Positions 1 through 8,049 of a DNA stretch of 43,571 bases are shown here, in pieces. Source of the DNA: Rhodobacterales bacterium (lineage in GTDB: Bacteria; Pseudomonadota; Alphaproteobacteria; Rhodobacterales; Rhodobacteraceae); the NCBI GenBank assembly GCA_002746935.1, contig PDRW01000040.1, positions 1 through 43,571 of the forward strand. The letters run 5' to 3'. The notes below the pieces were generated by a model that did no database searches, was not told the DNA's origin, and was given only the letters and a program-made list of their open reading frames with translations. Each line of letters starts with the position of its first letter. Position 1 is the first letter of the stretch. The position numbers and the translations under genes are program-made.

Positions 1-99
1 CCTCACAGAAATCTGCGATCTCTTCTCTCCGGAAGAGTGCTGGAACTACTTCAGGGCTGCCGGATATGTCTCAGGTTAAAGGTCGGGCGCTTTAATGGA
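1..99 (+). mobile_element. 3' end of an IS630-family insertion sequence (partial)
   Basis: The first 99 bases are the exact reverse complement of the last 99 bases of the window, so the same repeat bounds both ends. Bases 2-79 encode the C-terminus of a transposase ending SPEECWNYFRAAGY plus a few residues and TAA. This resembles the PEEC-N-Y-x-AAGY tail I know from IS630-family DDE transposases. The rest of the element lies outside the window. Identity stops after base 99, so the outer IS end is at or just inside that point. Because both copies run off the window, this is either where an assembly broke at a multicopy IS or a pair of inverted IS copies flanking the segment. The family call rests on the short tail only. 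Confidence 0.75.
2..79 (+). CDS. IS630-family transposase, C-terminal fragment
   Basis: An open frame enters from outside the window and ends at TAA 77-79, giving 25 residues. The tail SPEECWNYFRAAGY is the recognisable part. The catalytic DDE residues would lie upstream, outside the window. The same peptide is encoded at the other end on the minus strand. Confidence 0.7.
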   Translation, partial: LTEICDLFSPEECWNYFRAAGYVSG

Positions 100-234
100 T
101 TCCGTTCCCCCCCGCAATCCAGCCCGTGCCCGTCACCGCCTTCGTGAAACGCGCAGGCACCCGTCTTCCCGCCACCCACAACGCCTTCCGCGCTACCTGC
201 TCGGCCCGATACTGAAACCGCTGATCGCCGCCGG

Positions 235-399
235 CTCGACGCCCGCGCGCTCGCCAACTGGGTGCTGCGGCTTGCGGAACACGGCTGGCCGTGGGGTACC
301 ACCGATTTCGCGACCGCCGGGCATTCCACCATGACGCGGGCCTTCGCCGCCGCGCCGATGAGCCTGACCCGGCCCGTGAGCCTCCTGCAACTGCTCTGA
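235..399 (+). pseudogene. EamA/DMT-family transporter, degraded C-terminal fragment
   Basis: In this frame there are 54 residues ending in TGA, including TMTRAFAAAPMSLTRPVSLL. This resembles the stretch of EamA (drug/metabolite transporter) permeases before the last helices, usually of the form 'H-x-x-M-T-x-A-x-x-A-A-P-M-S-x-T-Q-P-V-x-F-L-Q-L'. There is no start codon and no upstream membrane helices, and the gene stops where the family normally continues for another helix or two. Frames before it (100-234) are broken. It looks like debris of a permease gene next to the IS630 end, possibly cut by the insertion. The match is short and made from memory of the family, so the call is tentative. 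Confidence 0.4.
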
Positions 400-594
400 T
401 CGGTGCCGGCGGGCCAGCGGGTTTCATCCCCTGGCGGGAGGCGGTGTTGAAGTGGCGTGTGACACCGGTCGGGTCACAGCCGGAGGTATGACAGGGCAGG
501 AGACTGTCCATAGATTGGCAACAATGCATGAAATTACATACTATTGACCCTCAATCGCGACAAAATCAGATTGAATACGCGAAACGAGCAAGCC
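400..594. other. Non-coding stretch left of the choline operon
   Basis: No convincing gene. Short frames here lack start signals and family resemblance. The GC content falls towards 520-600, with an imperfect inverted repeat TCAATC (551-556) / GATTGA (569-574). It probably carries the 3' flank of the choV transcript. Confidence 0.4.
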
Positions 595-615
595 TGTAGC
601 ACAAACCGTGCTACA
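595..615 (-). terminator. Stem-loop just past choV
   Basis: TGTAGCAC (595-602) and GTGCTACA (608-615) form a perfect 8-bp stem with a 5-base loop, 10 bases beyond the choV stop codon (625-627). On the minus strand it is not followed by a clean T-run, so it is either a weak or Rho-assisted terminator or an mRNA 3'-end stabiliser. An operator is a less likely alternative. Confidence 0.45.
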
Positions 616-624
616 CTAAAGCCG

Positions 625-1650
625 TCACCCCCGCGGATTGAGCAGCCGGGCGAGGACCATGTCACGGGTAATCCGCCCCACGGCCATGCCGCCTTCGACA
701 ACGGTGACGGTCTCGGTCTCGGTGGTGAGCAGTCGCATCACCTCGCGCACCGGCGTGTGCGGCTCCACCTCGGCCAGCGCCACGCCGGAAGGCGGACCCA
801 TCACGTCGCGCGCGGCAAGCACGCCGAGCGGGTTCATGTGGGCCACGAAATCGGCCACGTAATCGTCAGCGGGAGCCTTGAAAATCTCGCGCGGGGTGCC
901 GGTCTGCACGATCCGCCCTCCCTCCATGATCGCGATCCGGTCACCGATCTTGAAAGCCTCGTCAAGGTCGTGGCTGACGAAGATGATCGTGCGCCGGAGC
1001 TTTTGCTGCAACTCGATCAACTCGTCTTGCAGGCGGGTGCGGATCAGCGGGTCGAGCGCGGAAAAGGGCTCGTCCATCAGCAGGATCGGGGCTTCGGTGG
1101 CGAAAGCCCGCGCCAGCCCGACGCGTTGCTGCATCCCGCCCGAAAGTTCCGCGACCATCCGGTCGGCCCAGTCGGTGAGCCCGACCATCTCGAGTTGCCG
1201 GTCAACCGTTGCGCGCCGCGCCGCACGGCCGACGCCCGCAAGCTCCAGCCCCAGCCCCACGTTGTCGCGCACACTGCGCCAGGGCAGCAGGCCGAATTGC
1301 TGGAACACCATGGCGACGTGGTGCAGGCGGATGCTGCGCAGGGTGGCGGCATCGGCATTGGTGACTTCCACCAGCCCGCCGCCGTCGGACACGCGCACCC
1401 TGCCACGCACCACCGGGTTCAGCCCGTTCACCGCCCGCAGAAGCGTCGACTTGCCGGAGCCGGACAGCCCCATAAGCACCAGGATCTCGCCGGTCTCCAC
1501 GGCAAGGTTGCAGTTGTGCACACCGAGCACCTGTCCGGTGGTGTCATGCACCTCCGCGCGGCTGGCGCCTTCGTCCATCATCGGCAGGGCGCTGGCCGGG
1601 GCGTCTCCGAAAACGATGGAAACGTTGTCGAAATCCACAGCAGTCGTCAT
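625..1650 (-). CDS. choV: Choline/betaine ABC transporter ATP-binding protein
   Basis: ATPase subunit of a high-affinity quaternary-amine (choline) importer of the ProV/OpuA type. The 341-residue product has a Walker A motif GLSGSGKST at about residues 61-69, the signature LSGGMQQRV near 168, a Walker B LLMDEPFSALDP near 188 and the switch histidine in FVSHDLDEA. The C-terminal 90 residues (from about 250) look like the CBS-type regulatory tail of ProV proteins, though shortened. The start was set at MTTAVDF (ATG 1648-1650); an in-frame start 60 bases upstream would add an unlikely basic extension. It is the last gene of choX-orf-choW-choV, 88 bases after choW. The association with BetI and BetA favours choline over glycine betaine as substrate; this is inference from context. 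Confidence 0.92.
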   Translation of the reverse strand: MTTAVDFDNVSIVFGDAPASALPMMDEGASRAEVHDTTGQVLGVHNCNLAVETGEILVLMGLSGSGKSTLLRAVNGLNPVVRGRVRVSDGGGLVEVTNADAATLRSIRLHHVAMVFQQFGLLPWRSVRDNVGLGLELAGVGRAARRATVDRQLEMVGLTDWADRMVAELSGGMQQRVGLARAFATEAPILLMDEPFSALDPLIRTRLQDELIELQQKLRRTIIFVSHDLDEAFKIGDRIAIMEGGRIVQTGTPREIFKAPADDYVADFVAHMNPLGVLAARDVMGPPSGVALAEVEPHTPVREVMRLLTTETETVTVVEGGMAVGRITRDMVLARLLNPRG

Positions 1651-1738
1651 GCGACGGCCCCTTTCAGAATTGCGATGAATTGCAGGCGAATGGTGGCGCT
1701 TGGGCGCCATATCGTTTCAGGATTCATGCAATTCGGGG

Positions 1739-2689
1739 TCATTTGCGCTCCACCCGCAGCATCCGGTCGAGCATGATGGCGACAACGACAATGACGAAGC
1801 CACTCTCGAAGCCGAGCGCGGTGTTGACCGTGTTGAGCGCGCGCACCACCGGCACGCCGAGCCCGTCGGCCCCCACCAGCGCGGCGATCACCACCATGGA
1901 GAGCGACAGCATGATGGTCTGGTTGAGCCCGGTCATGATCTGCGGCAGCGCCTGGGGAAGCTCCACCTTCCACAGAAGCTGGCGCGGCGTGGCCCCGAAG
2001 CTTTGCGCCGCCTCCTTGAGCGCCAGCGGTGTCGAGGAGATGCCGAGATGCGTGAGCCGGATCGGGGCGGGCAGCACGAAGACCACGGTCGCGATCAGCC
2101 CGGGCACCATGCCGATACCGAAGAACACGATCGCCGGGATCAGATAGACGAAGGTGGGCAGGGTCTGCATCAGGTCCAGCACCGGACGCATCCATGCGTA
2201 AAGCCGCGGCCGGTGGGCGGCGGCAATGCCGGCCGGTACGCCCAGGCCCATGCAGACCACCGCCGCCGAGAGCACCAGCGTCAGGCTTTCGGTGGTCTCT
2301 TCCCAATAGCCCTGGTTGAGGATGAACAGAAAGCCCATGACCACCAGCAGCGCTGTCTTCCAGTTGCGTTGCAAAACCCAGGTGAGCGCCACGAACAGCG
2401 CGGTGATCAGCACCGGGTGCAGCGCCTCAGGATAGGCGGGCACCCAGCCGCGGCTGCCATCCTCGAGCGTGCCGGGGACATGCAGCGGCACCTGAAGCAC
2501 CGTGAGGATGCCCGCGATCAGCCCTTCGAGCAGCCAGGACAGCCAGTCGAAAAACGGCTCGCCCGCCTGCTGAAGCCAGTCGAACGCCTCGCGCGCGTTC
2601 TTGCCCACGCGGATGGTTCCGTCGGGTTCGATGAACTTCCACCCGACCATCCGGTCGAGCAATCCGGTCCAGAAAGTCGTGTCCGCCAT
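1739..2689 (-). CDS. choW: Choline ABC transporter permease
   Basis: Inner-membrane permease of the ChoXWV importer, 316 residues, family-typical length. A long N-terminal soluble segment (about 1-90, including the 'W-K-F-I-E-P-D-G-T' type start common in ChoW/ProW) precedes several hydrophobic helices from about residue 90 onward. The EAA-type loop 'EAAQSFGATPRQLLWKVELP' at about 225-245 is the contact site for the ATPase. It is preceded by the secreted-protein gene, separated by only 3 bases (stop 2693-2695, ATG 2687-2689), so the two are almost certainly cotranscribed and possibly translationally coupled. Confidence 0.92.
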   Translation of the reverse strand: MADTTFWTGLLDRMVGWKFIEPDGTIRVGKNAREAFDWLQQAGEPFFDWLSWLLEGLIAGILTVLQVPLHVPGTLEDGSRGWVPAYPEALHPVLITALFVALTWVLQRNWKTALLVVMGFLFILNQGYWEETTESLTLVLSAAVVCMGLGVPAGIAAAHRPRLYAWMRPVLDLMQTLPTFVYLIPAIVFFGIGMVPGLIATVVFVLPAPIRLTHLGISSTPLALKEAAQSFGATPRQLLWKVELPQALPQIMTGLNQTIMLSLSMVVIAALVGADGLGVPVVRALNTVNTALGFESGFVIVVVAIMLDRMLRVERK

Positions 2690-2692
2690 GGC

Positions 2693-3295
2693 TTACTCGG
2701 CCACATCGCCGGCACGGCCGGCCCATTGATAGGCATAGGCCGGGGTGACCGACCCGTCTTCGCCGATCTGGCCGGCGGAAAGGATCACATCGAGTTCGGG
2801 CGCGTATTCCACCCTGAAGGCCGCCCCCGCCCCGTCGCGGTCGTGTAGCGAGGATCTGACCGTCCAGGTTTCGAAGCGGCACTCGCCCAGCGTAACCGTG
2901 CCGTGACCGAGGAATTCGAGCTCCAGTTCGACGGGGGTTTCGCCCAGCGGCCCCCTGGCGATGCCGGAGATTGCGGCCCGGCCTTTCTCGGGCAGCTCGC
3001 TCACCGGGCGCAACTCGTCGACATAGGTGATCTCCACATGGCCGGCCGGGCTGTGTTCGCCGGTCATCACCAGCCCGTGCCGGTAGAGCGCCATGACCTC
3101 CTGCACCTGCCCGCCGATCTCGATGACCCGGGTTTCGACAAGGCCCTCGGGTGCCGCCTTGAAATCGCCACGCATGAAAAAGGGCTCGTTCTGCGCGAGA
3201 ACGATTCCTTCGGCAAGGTCTGCGCCGGTGGGGCAACCGGCGAAGGCCGGCGGGGCGAAGAGGACAAGAGCGGCGAGGGCTTTGGTAAGATACAT
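2693..3295 (-). CDS. Secreted protein of unknown function inside the choline operon
   Basis: A 200-residue product with an N-terminal signal peptide (MYLTKALAALVLFAPPAFA, then GC). The Cys directly after AFAG could make it a lipoprotein, but the lipobox is imperfect (F at -3). A second Cys lies in 'GECRFETW' near residue 160, so a disulphide is possible. I recognise no domain; the body is rich in beta-strand-like segments and acidic residues. The start was chosen at ATG 3293-3295 because it begins the signal peptide; a longer frame upstream has no support. It lies between choX and choW, where rhizobial cho operons have no gene, and it almost touches choW. Possible roles are an accessory factor for uptake or an envelope protein co-expressed with it; neither is shown by the sequence. 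Confidence 0.8.
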   Translation of the reverse strand: MYLTKALAALVLFAPPAFAGCPTGADLAEGIVLAQNEPFFMRGDFKAAPEGLVETRVIEIGGQVQEVMALYRHGLVMTGEHSPAGHVEITYVDELRPVSELPEKGRAAISGIARGPLGETPVELELEFLGHGTVTLGECRFETWTVRSSLHDRDGAGAAFRVEYAPELDVILSAGQIGEDGSVTPAYAYQWAGRAGDVAE

Positions 3296-3408
3296 GAAGG
3301 TGCCTTGCAGGTTGGCGGTCTGGAAACGATATGAGGCAGCGCGCCCGTTTGCGCTATCCTGACAGCGGGGCGCGCCCGCGGCAAGGCAAAGGCGGCGCAA
3401 AAGACGCA

Positions 3409-3436
3409 CCGGCCCCGGCTGGCATGCCGGGGCCGG
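3409..3436 (-). other. Strong intra-operon hairpin after choX
   Basis: CCGGCCCCGGC (3409-3419) and GCCGGGGCCGG (3426-3436) form a perfect 11-bp GC stem with a 6-base loop, 22 bases past the choX stop. There is no T-run on the minus strand. A stable hairpin after the binding-protein gene of an ABC operon is a known way to protect that part of the mRNA and raise binding-protein yield over permease; applying that here is inference. Confidence 0.6.
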
Positions 3437-3458
3437 GCGGTCGGGCCTTGTCAGGGAC

Positions 3459-4376
3459 TTATTTCAGCGCCGCGGCAACGGCCGCCGCCGCATCGCTCCC
3501 ATCTGCGGCGGTCACACCCTCCAGCCACGGGGTCCAGGCCTGCGGATTTGCCGCGAGCCAGACCCGCGCCGCGTCTGCCGGATCTTCGCCGTCATTCAGG
3601 ATCGCGCCCATGATCTCGTTTTCCATGGCGAGGCTGAACGAGAGGTTGCCGAGAAAGGTGCCGACATTGGGGCATTCTTCCGCGTAACCCGCGCGGGTGT
3701 TGGTGTGCACCGTGGCGCCGCCGTAATCGGGGCCGAACCACTCGTCGCCACCCGAAAGATAGCCCATCTCGAAATTGGCATTCATCGGATGCGGCTCCCA
3801 GCCGAGAAACACGATCGGCTTGCCGCCCTTGTCGGCCCGGGCGACCTGGGCGAGCATTCCGGCTTCCGAGCTTTCGACCACCTCGAAGCCCTCGAGCCCG
3901 TAGGCATCGGCCGCGATCATCTCCATGATCAGCCGGTTGCCGTCGTTGCCGGGCTCGATGCCGTAGATCTCGCCGTCGAGCGCGTCCTTGTGGGCGGCAA
4001 TGTCGGCGAAATCGTCAATGCCGAGCTCCATCGCCGCCTTGTTGACCGCCAGCGTATACTTGGCGCCTTCGAGATTCGTGCGAAGCGTGTCCACCGTGCC
4101 CGCCGCGCGATAGGGGGCGATGTCGCTTTCCATCGTCGGCATCCAGTTGCCGAGAAACACGTCGATATTGCCTTCGGCGAGCGATGTGTAGGTCACCGGC
4201 ACCGACAGAACCTTGATGTCGGTGTCATAGCCCAGCGCCTCCAGCACCAGCGCGGTGGCGGCGGTGGTCGCGGTGATGTCGGTCCAGCCGACATCGGAGA
4301 AGGTGACCTGGCCGCAATCGGCAAGCGCCGGGGCGGCGGTGAGGGCAAGAACGGCGGTGGCGGTCTTGAGGTTCAT
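3459..4376 (-). CDS. choX: Choline-binding periplasmic protein
   Basis: Substrate-binding subunit of the ChoXWV importer, 305 residues. A signal peptide ends at about residue 19 (ALA|DCGQ). The mature start 'CGQVTFSDVGWTDITATTAATALVLEALGYD' is typical of the ChoX/OpuAC type II fold, and 'VFLGNWMPTMESD' near 95 and 'FLGWEPHPMN' near 200 supply aromatic residues expected to form the cation-pi cage. It is the first gene of the minus-strand operon and is divergent from betI. The intergenic region contains the palindrome described separately. Choline is preferred to betaine on gene context. Confidence 0.93.
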   Translation of the reverse strand: MNLKTATAVLALTAAPALADCGQVTFSDVGWTDITATTAATALVLEALGYDTDIKVLSVPVTYTSLAEGNIDVFLGNWMPTMESDIAPYRAAGTVDTLRTNLEGAKYTLAVNKAAMELGIDDFADIAAHKDALDGEIYGIEPGNDGNRLIMEMIAADAYGLEGFEVVESSEAGMLAQVARADKGGKPIVFLGWEPHPMNANFEMGYLSGGDEWFGPDYGGATVHTNTRAGYAEECPNVGTFLGNLSFSLAMENEIMGAILNDGEDPADAARVWLAANPQAWTPWLEGVTAADGSDAAAAVAAALK

Positions 4377-4394
4377 ACGATACTCCCTGTTTTG

Positions 4395-4414
4395 TTGATT
4401 GACGAGTCAATCAA
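4395..4414. promoter_or_regulatory. BetI operator (palindrome)
   Basis: TTGATTGAC (4395-4403) and GTCAATCAA (4406-4414) are exact inverted repeats with a 2-base spacer, in the 102-base gap between the divergent choX and betI genes. The location 18 bases upstream of choX and 64 bases upstream of betI, next to a TetR-type repressor of choline genes, makes it a BetI site controlling both directions. The core resembles the TTGATTGAnC/GTTCAAT sites I know for BetI in other proteobacteria. Confidence 0.8.
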
Positions 4415-4478
4415 AAATATGGTTCCTGTGGCCCGGGTCCGCGCCCCGGGCGATGCCAGGGCGAGCAGGAGGTTTCCC

Positions 4479-5054
4479 ATGCCCCGAACAGGAATGGAGC
4501 CTATACGCCGCGAGGCTCTCGTCAAAGCCACGATTGCCGAGGTTGGCCGGAAAGGCTCGCTCGACGTGACCGTTGCCCATATCGCTGCCCGCGCCGGGGT
4601 CTCGCCCGGGCTGGCGCATCATTATTTCGGCGGCAAGCAGGATCTGCTCTTCGCCGCCATGCGCCATATCCTCAGGCTCTACTTTGCCGCCGTGCGCCAG
4701 GCCCTTGCCCGCGCCACCACCCCGCGCGACCGGCTCGATGCGATCATCCGCGCAAGCTTCGGCCCCGGCAATTTCGCCCCCGGGGTGATCGCCGCCTGGC
4801 TCAGCTTCTATGTCCACGCTCAATCCGAACCGGGCGCCCGGCGGCTGCTCGCGATCTATCAGGCACGGCTCGCCTCGAACCTCACCCATGCCCTGCGCCC
4901 GCTCGCCGGCGCCGAGGCGCCCGACTGCGCCGCCACCATCGCCGCCACCATCGACGGGCTCTATATCCGCCACGCCCTCGGTGGCGAGGCCGACGGCCAC
5001 AAGGCCGCCACCCTGGTGATCCGGCTGGCCGACAAGCTGCTTGCAGGCCCCTGA
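4479..5054 (+). CDS. betI: Choline-responsive TetR-family repressor BetI
   Basis: A 191-residue transcriptional repressor, length typical for BetI. The N-terminal TetR helix-turn-helix spans about residues 15-60 ('VTVAHIAARAGVSPGLAHHYFGGKQDLL'), with the HHYFGGK recognition helix characteristic of BetI. The C-terminal part, with 'WLSFYVHAQ' near 105, is the choline-sensing domain. The ATG at 4479 is preceded by an AGGAGG ribosome-binding site (about 4467-4472). The same frame is open for some 770 bases upstream, across choX, but that part is antisense to choX. It probably represses choX, betI and betA. Confidence 0.92.
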   Translation: MPRTGMEPIRREALVKATIAEVGRKGSLDVTVAHIAARAGVSPGLAHHYFGGKQDLLFAAMRHILRLYFAAVRQALARATTPRDRLDAIIRASFGPGNFAPGVIAAWLSFYVHAQSEPGARRLLAIYQARLASNLTHALRPLAGAEAPDCAATIAATIDGLYIRHALGGEADGHKAATLVIRLADKLLAGP

Positions 5055-5147
5055 TCCGGCCCAAACCCCAAAACCCGCAGCACGCCCGGGCGCCCCGCAC
5101 CGCCCCTCCTTTTTCTTGGCTCAAATACTCCCACCGGAGGTCATCAC
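5055..5147 (+). other. betI-betA spacer
   Basis: 93 bases, CA- and C-rich, ending in a GGAGGT ribosome-binding site before betA. It includes the string TTCTTGGCTCAAATACTCCC (about 5112-5131), a kind of sequence I have seen repeatedly in front of genes in Rhodobacteraceae; that is memory, not proof. No gene. Confidence 0.35.
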
Positions 5148-6794
5148 ATGCACAGCGACTATGTCATCGTCGGCTCGGGCAGCGCCGGATCGGCGCTCGC
5201 CTACCGTCTCGCCGAGGCCGGCCACTCGGTCACCATCATCGAATACGGCGGCAGTGACGCCGGCCCGCTGATCCAGATGCCGGCGGCCCTCTCCTACCCG
5301 ATGAACATGCCCCGCTACGACTGGGGCTTCGTCTCCGAACCCGAACCCCGCCTCGACAACCGCCGCCTCGTGGTGCCGCGCGGCAAGGTGCTCGGGGGCT
5401 CCTCCTCGATCAACGGCATGGTCTGGGTCCGCGGCCATGCCCGCGACTTCGACCATTGGGCCGCCCAGGGCGCGACCGGCTGGGCCTATGCCGATGTGCT
5501 GCCCTATTACCTCCGCCTCGAAAACTGGCACGGGCCGGCGCCCTCCGACTGGCGCGGCAATTCCGGCCCGCTCCATGTGCGCCGCGCGAGCCAGTGGAAC
5601 CCCTTGATGCACGCCTTCGTCGAGGCCGGCCGCGAGGCGGGCTATCCGGTGACCGATGATTACAACGGCCATCAGCAGGAGGGGTTCGGGGCCTTCGACA
5701 TGTCGGTGCATCGCGGCCGCCGCTGGTCCACTGCCAACGCCTATCTCAGGCCCGCGCTGAAGACCGGCCGCGTCACCCTGCTGCGCGGCCTCGCCAAAAA
5801 GGTGGCGATCGAGCAGGGCCGCGCCACAGGTGTCGAGGTGACCACCAAAAGGGGTGCCGAGACCATCCGCGCCAAACGCGAAGTGATTCTCTCGGCCTCG
5901 TCGATCAACACCCCGAAACTGCTGATGCTCTCCGGCGTCGGCCCCGCGGCGCATCTCGCCGAACACGGCATCGGCCTCGTGGCCGACCGGCCCGGCGTGG
6001 GGCAGAACCTGCAAGACCACCTCGAGGTCTATGTCCAATATGCCGCGAAGCACCGCAACACGCTGTTTCGCTACTGGAACGCCCTCGGCAAGGCCGCCAT
6101 CGGCGCTCAGTGGCTGCTCACGAAGACCGGCCACGGCGCCACCAACCAGTTCGAAAGCTGCGCCTTCATCCGTTCGCGCGCCGGGATCGAATACCCGGAC
6201 ATCCAGTGCCATTTCCTGCCCATCGCCGTGCGCTACGACGGTCAGGCCGCGGCCGAGGGGCATGGTTTCCAGGTCCACGCCGGGCCGATGCGGTCGCCCT
6301 CGCGCGGCGCGATCACGCTGCGCTCCGCCGACCCGGCCGCGCCTCCGGTGATCCGTTTCAACTACATGGAGCACGAGGAAGACTGGCAGGCCTTCCGCGC
6401 GGTGCTGCGCCTCACCCGCGAGATCATGACCCAGCCCGCCATGGCGCCGCACATGAAACACGAGATCCAGCCCGGGCCCGGGGTCGAGAGCGACGAGGCG
6501 CTCGACGCCTTCATCCGCGAACATGCCGAAAGCGCCTACCACCCCTGCGGCACCGCCCGCATGGGGGCGGCGGACGATCCGATGGCGGTGGTCGACCCGG
6601 AGGCGCGGGTGATCGGGGTCGAGGGGCTGCGGGTGGCCGATTCGTCGGTCTTCCCGCGGGTCACCAATGGCAACACCAACGCGCCGTCGATTCTCGTCGG
6701 CGAAAAGGTGGCCGATCACATTCTCGGCCGGCGCCTGCCGCCCGATACAAGGGCGCCGTGGATCCATCCCGACTGGCAGGGGGCGCAGCGCTGA
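5148..6794 (+). CDS. betA: Choline dehydrogenase
   Basis: FAD-dependent GMC oxidoreductase that oxidises choline to betaine aldehyde at the membrane, 548 residues (normal for BetA). The N-terminus '[20 protein letters not shown]' is the Rossmann FAD motif GxGxxG. '[24 protein letters not shown]' (about 83-106) is GMC signature 1, '[16 protein letters not shown]' (about 248-263) is signature 2, and '[10 protein letters not shown]' near 464 carries the catalytic His. The end '[19 protein letters not shown]' is also typical. It lies 93 bases after betI with a GGAGGT site, so it is probably in the betI transcript. betB (betaine aldehyde dehydrogenase) and betC are not beside it. Confidence 0.95.
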   Translation: MHSDYVIVGSGSAGSALAYRLAEAGHSVTIIEYGGSDAGPLIQMPAALSYPMNMPRYDWGFVSEPEPRLDNRRLVVPRGKVLGGSSSINGMVWVRGHARDFDHWAAQGATGWAYADVLPYYLRLENWHGPAPSDWRGNSGPLHVRRASQWNPLMHAFVEAGREAGYPVTDDYNGHQQEGFGAFDMSVHRGRRWSTANAYLRPALKTGRVTLLRGLAKKVAIEQGRATGVEVTTKRGAETIRAKREVILSASSINTPKLLMLSGVGPAAHLAEHGIGLVADRPGVGQNLQDHLEVYVQYAAKHRNTLFRYWNALGKAAIGAQWLLTKTGHGATNQFESCAFIRSRAGIEYPDIQCHFLPIAVRYDGQAAAEGHGFQVHAGPMRSPSRGAITLRSADPAAPPVIRFNYMEHEEDWQAFRAVLRLTREIMTQPAMAPHMKHEIQPGPGVESDEALDAFIREHAESAYHPCGTARMGAADDPMAVVDPEARVIGVEGLRVADSSVFPRVTNGNTNAPSILVGEKVADHILGRRLPPDTRAPWIHPDWQGAQR

Positions 6795-6825
6795 GGGCAA
6801 TTTTCCCCCGGAACCGGGCCGGTTC

Positions 6826-6839
6826 TTGATCCGCGTCAA
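6826..6839. promoter_or_regulatory. FNR/FnrL-type box
   Basis: TTGATCCGCGTCAA matches the FNR consensus TTGAT-N4-ATCAA at nine of ten defined positions and is embedded in a CTTGA...TCAAG palindrome. Its centre is about 68 bases upstream of the GTG of the YdcH-like gene and 38 bases after the betA stop. It suggests oxygen-dependent control of the small gene by FnrL. Confidence 0.55.
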
Positions 6840-6900
6840 GGCGCCCCTTCCGGGGAGTCCTAGGCTCGGCCCGTTACAATCCAAAAGGAGGGCCCTGCCA

Positions 6901-7137
6901 GTGTCTGAGCTGATCCATGAAATCGACAAGGACTTTCCGGAATATGCCACCAAATTCGCAGCCCTGAAGGAGAGCGATGCGGGTTTCGCCGAGATGGTGG
7001 CCGAATACGACCTCCTCAACAAGAAGGTGATCGAAGCCGAAACGCTGGAAAAGCCCACGGATCATTTCCACGAGGAAGAGCTGAAGAAAAAACGCGCGCT
7101 GCTGAAAGATCAGATTTACCTGGCACTGTCGCACTGA
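6901..7137 (+). CDS. YdcH-like small coiled-coil protein (DUF465)
   Basis: A 78-residue acidic, charged, largely helical protein. The pattern 'L-x-x-x-D-x-x-F-A-x-M-V-A-E-Y-D-x-L-N-K-K-V-I-E-A-E' and 'E-E-E-L-K-K-K-R-A-L-L-K-D-Q-I-Y' fits the DUF465/YdcH family of short antiparallel helical proteins whose function is unknown. The start was taken as GTG 6901 because a strong AAAGGAGGG site (6884-6892) sits at the right distance; a longer frame from 6667 overlaps betA and is not needed. It stands alone between betA and a convergent hydrolase, with the FNR-type box upstream. Confidence 0.85.
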   Translation: MSELIHEIDKDFPEYATKFAALKESDAGFAEMVAEYDLLNKKVIEAETLEKPTDHFHEEELKKKRALLKDQIYLALSH

Positions 7138-7263
7138 AGGCTGCCGCCGGGAGGGCGCACAGGGGGGTGCCCGCGTGGCCCGGTCCGCCTGCGGGGCCGG
7201 GCAGGACTGGTCCGGGCGGATGCGGCTACCGGCGAGGTTTCCGGCGGGAATTGTGCCGTACCG

Positions 7264-8049
7264 TCAGAAGCGGGCAAGAAAGGCGGAGAGCCGTTCCTGC
7301 GCCGACGGTTGCCAGACATCGACATGCCCCGCGCCCTCGACCAGTTCGAAATGCTTGTCGGCGCTCGCCGCCGCCTCGAACAGGGCACGGCCCTGGTCGG
7401 GCGGCACAAAGCTGTCAAGCGCGCCGTGGACGATCAGCAGCGGTGCGTCGAACGACACAATCCGGGCCTCGCTTGGCCATTTTGACCGGGCCAGCCCGGC
7501 GAAAAGGCTGGTGCCATAGACCGCGGCCGACATGCGGCGGATCGAGGCGAAGGGGCTTTCGAGCACCATCGCGGCGGGCGGGTGGCGCTCGGCCAGCGCA
7601 ACCGCCACCGCGGCGCCCAGGCTTTCGCCATAATAAATGACCGGCCCGGGTGCGCCCGACAGCTCCGGCACCGCCCCGGCCAGCGCTTCGGCATCGGCGA
7701 TCAGGGCCGCTTCCGAGGGCGTGCCGCTGGACCCTGAAGACCCCCGGTAGCCGGCGGCGACCAGCCCGTAGCCCGCCCGGGTGAACGCCGCAAACCGCGA
7801 GGCGCGGGTCGAGAGGTTGCCGGCATTGCCGCTGAAATAGAGGATTACCGGACGTCCCGGGGCGGGGCGGGCGGACCAGACCACCAGCGTTTCGCCGTCG
7901 CCGGTGGCCAGGCGGTTTTCGGTGAGCCCGGCGGGCGGCGGGGCATGGGCCGGGTCGAACGGATAGATCGTCCGCCGTTCCAGCGTTCCGCTTGCAAAGG
8001 CCAGGGTGGTTCCGAGAATCAGAAGAACCGTCAGGATACGTGTCATCAT
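7264..8049 (-). CDS. Alpha/beta hydrolase (membrane-anchored or secreted)
   Basis: 261 residues with an N-terminal hydrophobic segment (about residues 4-20) acting as signal or anchor. The fold is the BEM46/YhfR-type hydrolase: 'ILYFSGNAGNLS' near 70 (oxyanion region), nucleophile elbow GESLG near 143, an Asp in 'HGALDSFVPP' near 217 and a catalytic His in 'GAGHVD' near 245. The substrate is unknown, perhaps esters or acyl thioesters. The ATG at 8047-8049 overlaps the TGA of pccR (TGATG), so it is translationally coupled to it; the next ATG, three bases on, is equally possible. Cotranscription with pccR hints at a role in short-chain acyl metabolism, by context only. Confidence 0.85.
   Translation of the reverse strand: MMTRILTVLLILGTTLAFASGTLERRTIYPFDPAHAPPPAGLTENRLATGDGETLVVWSARPAPGRPVILYFSGNAGNLSTRASRFAAFTRAGYGLVAAGYRGSSGSSGTPSEAALIADAEALAGAVPELSGAPGPVIYYGESLGAAVAVALAERHPPAAMVLESPFASIRRMSAAVYGTSLFAGLARSKWPSEARIVSFDAPLLIVHGALDSFVPPDQGRALFEAAASADKHFELVEGAGHVDVWQPSAQERLSAFLARF

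Noticed and set aside
3705-5054. 449-codon frame reading into betI
   Set aside because: The first 258 codons are antisense to choX. Only the TetR part from 4479 with AGGAGG is real.
5121-7058. 645-codon frame antisense to betA
   Set aside because: Lacks any recognisable family and lies on the reverse of a confident FAD dehydrogenase.
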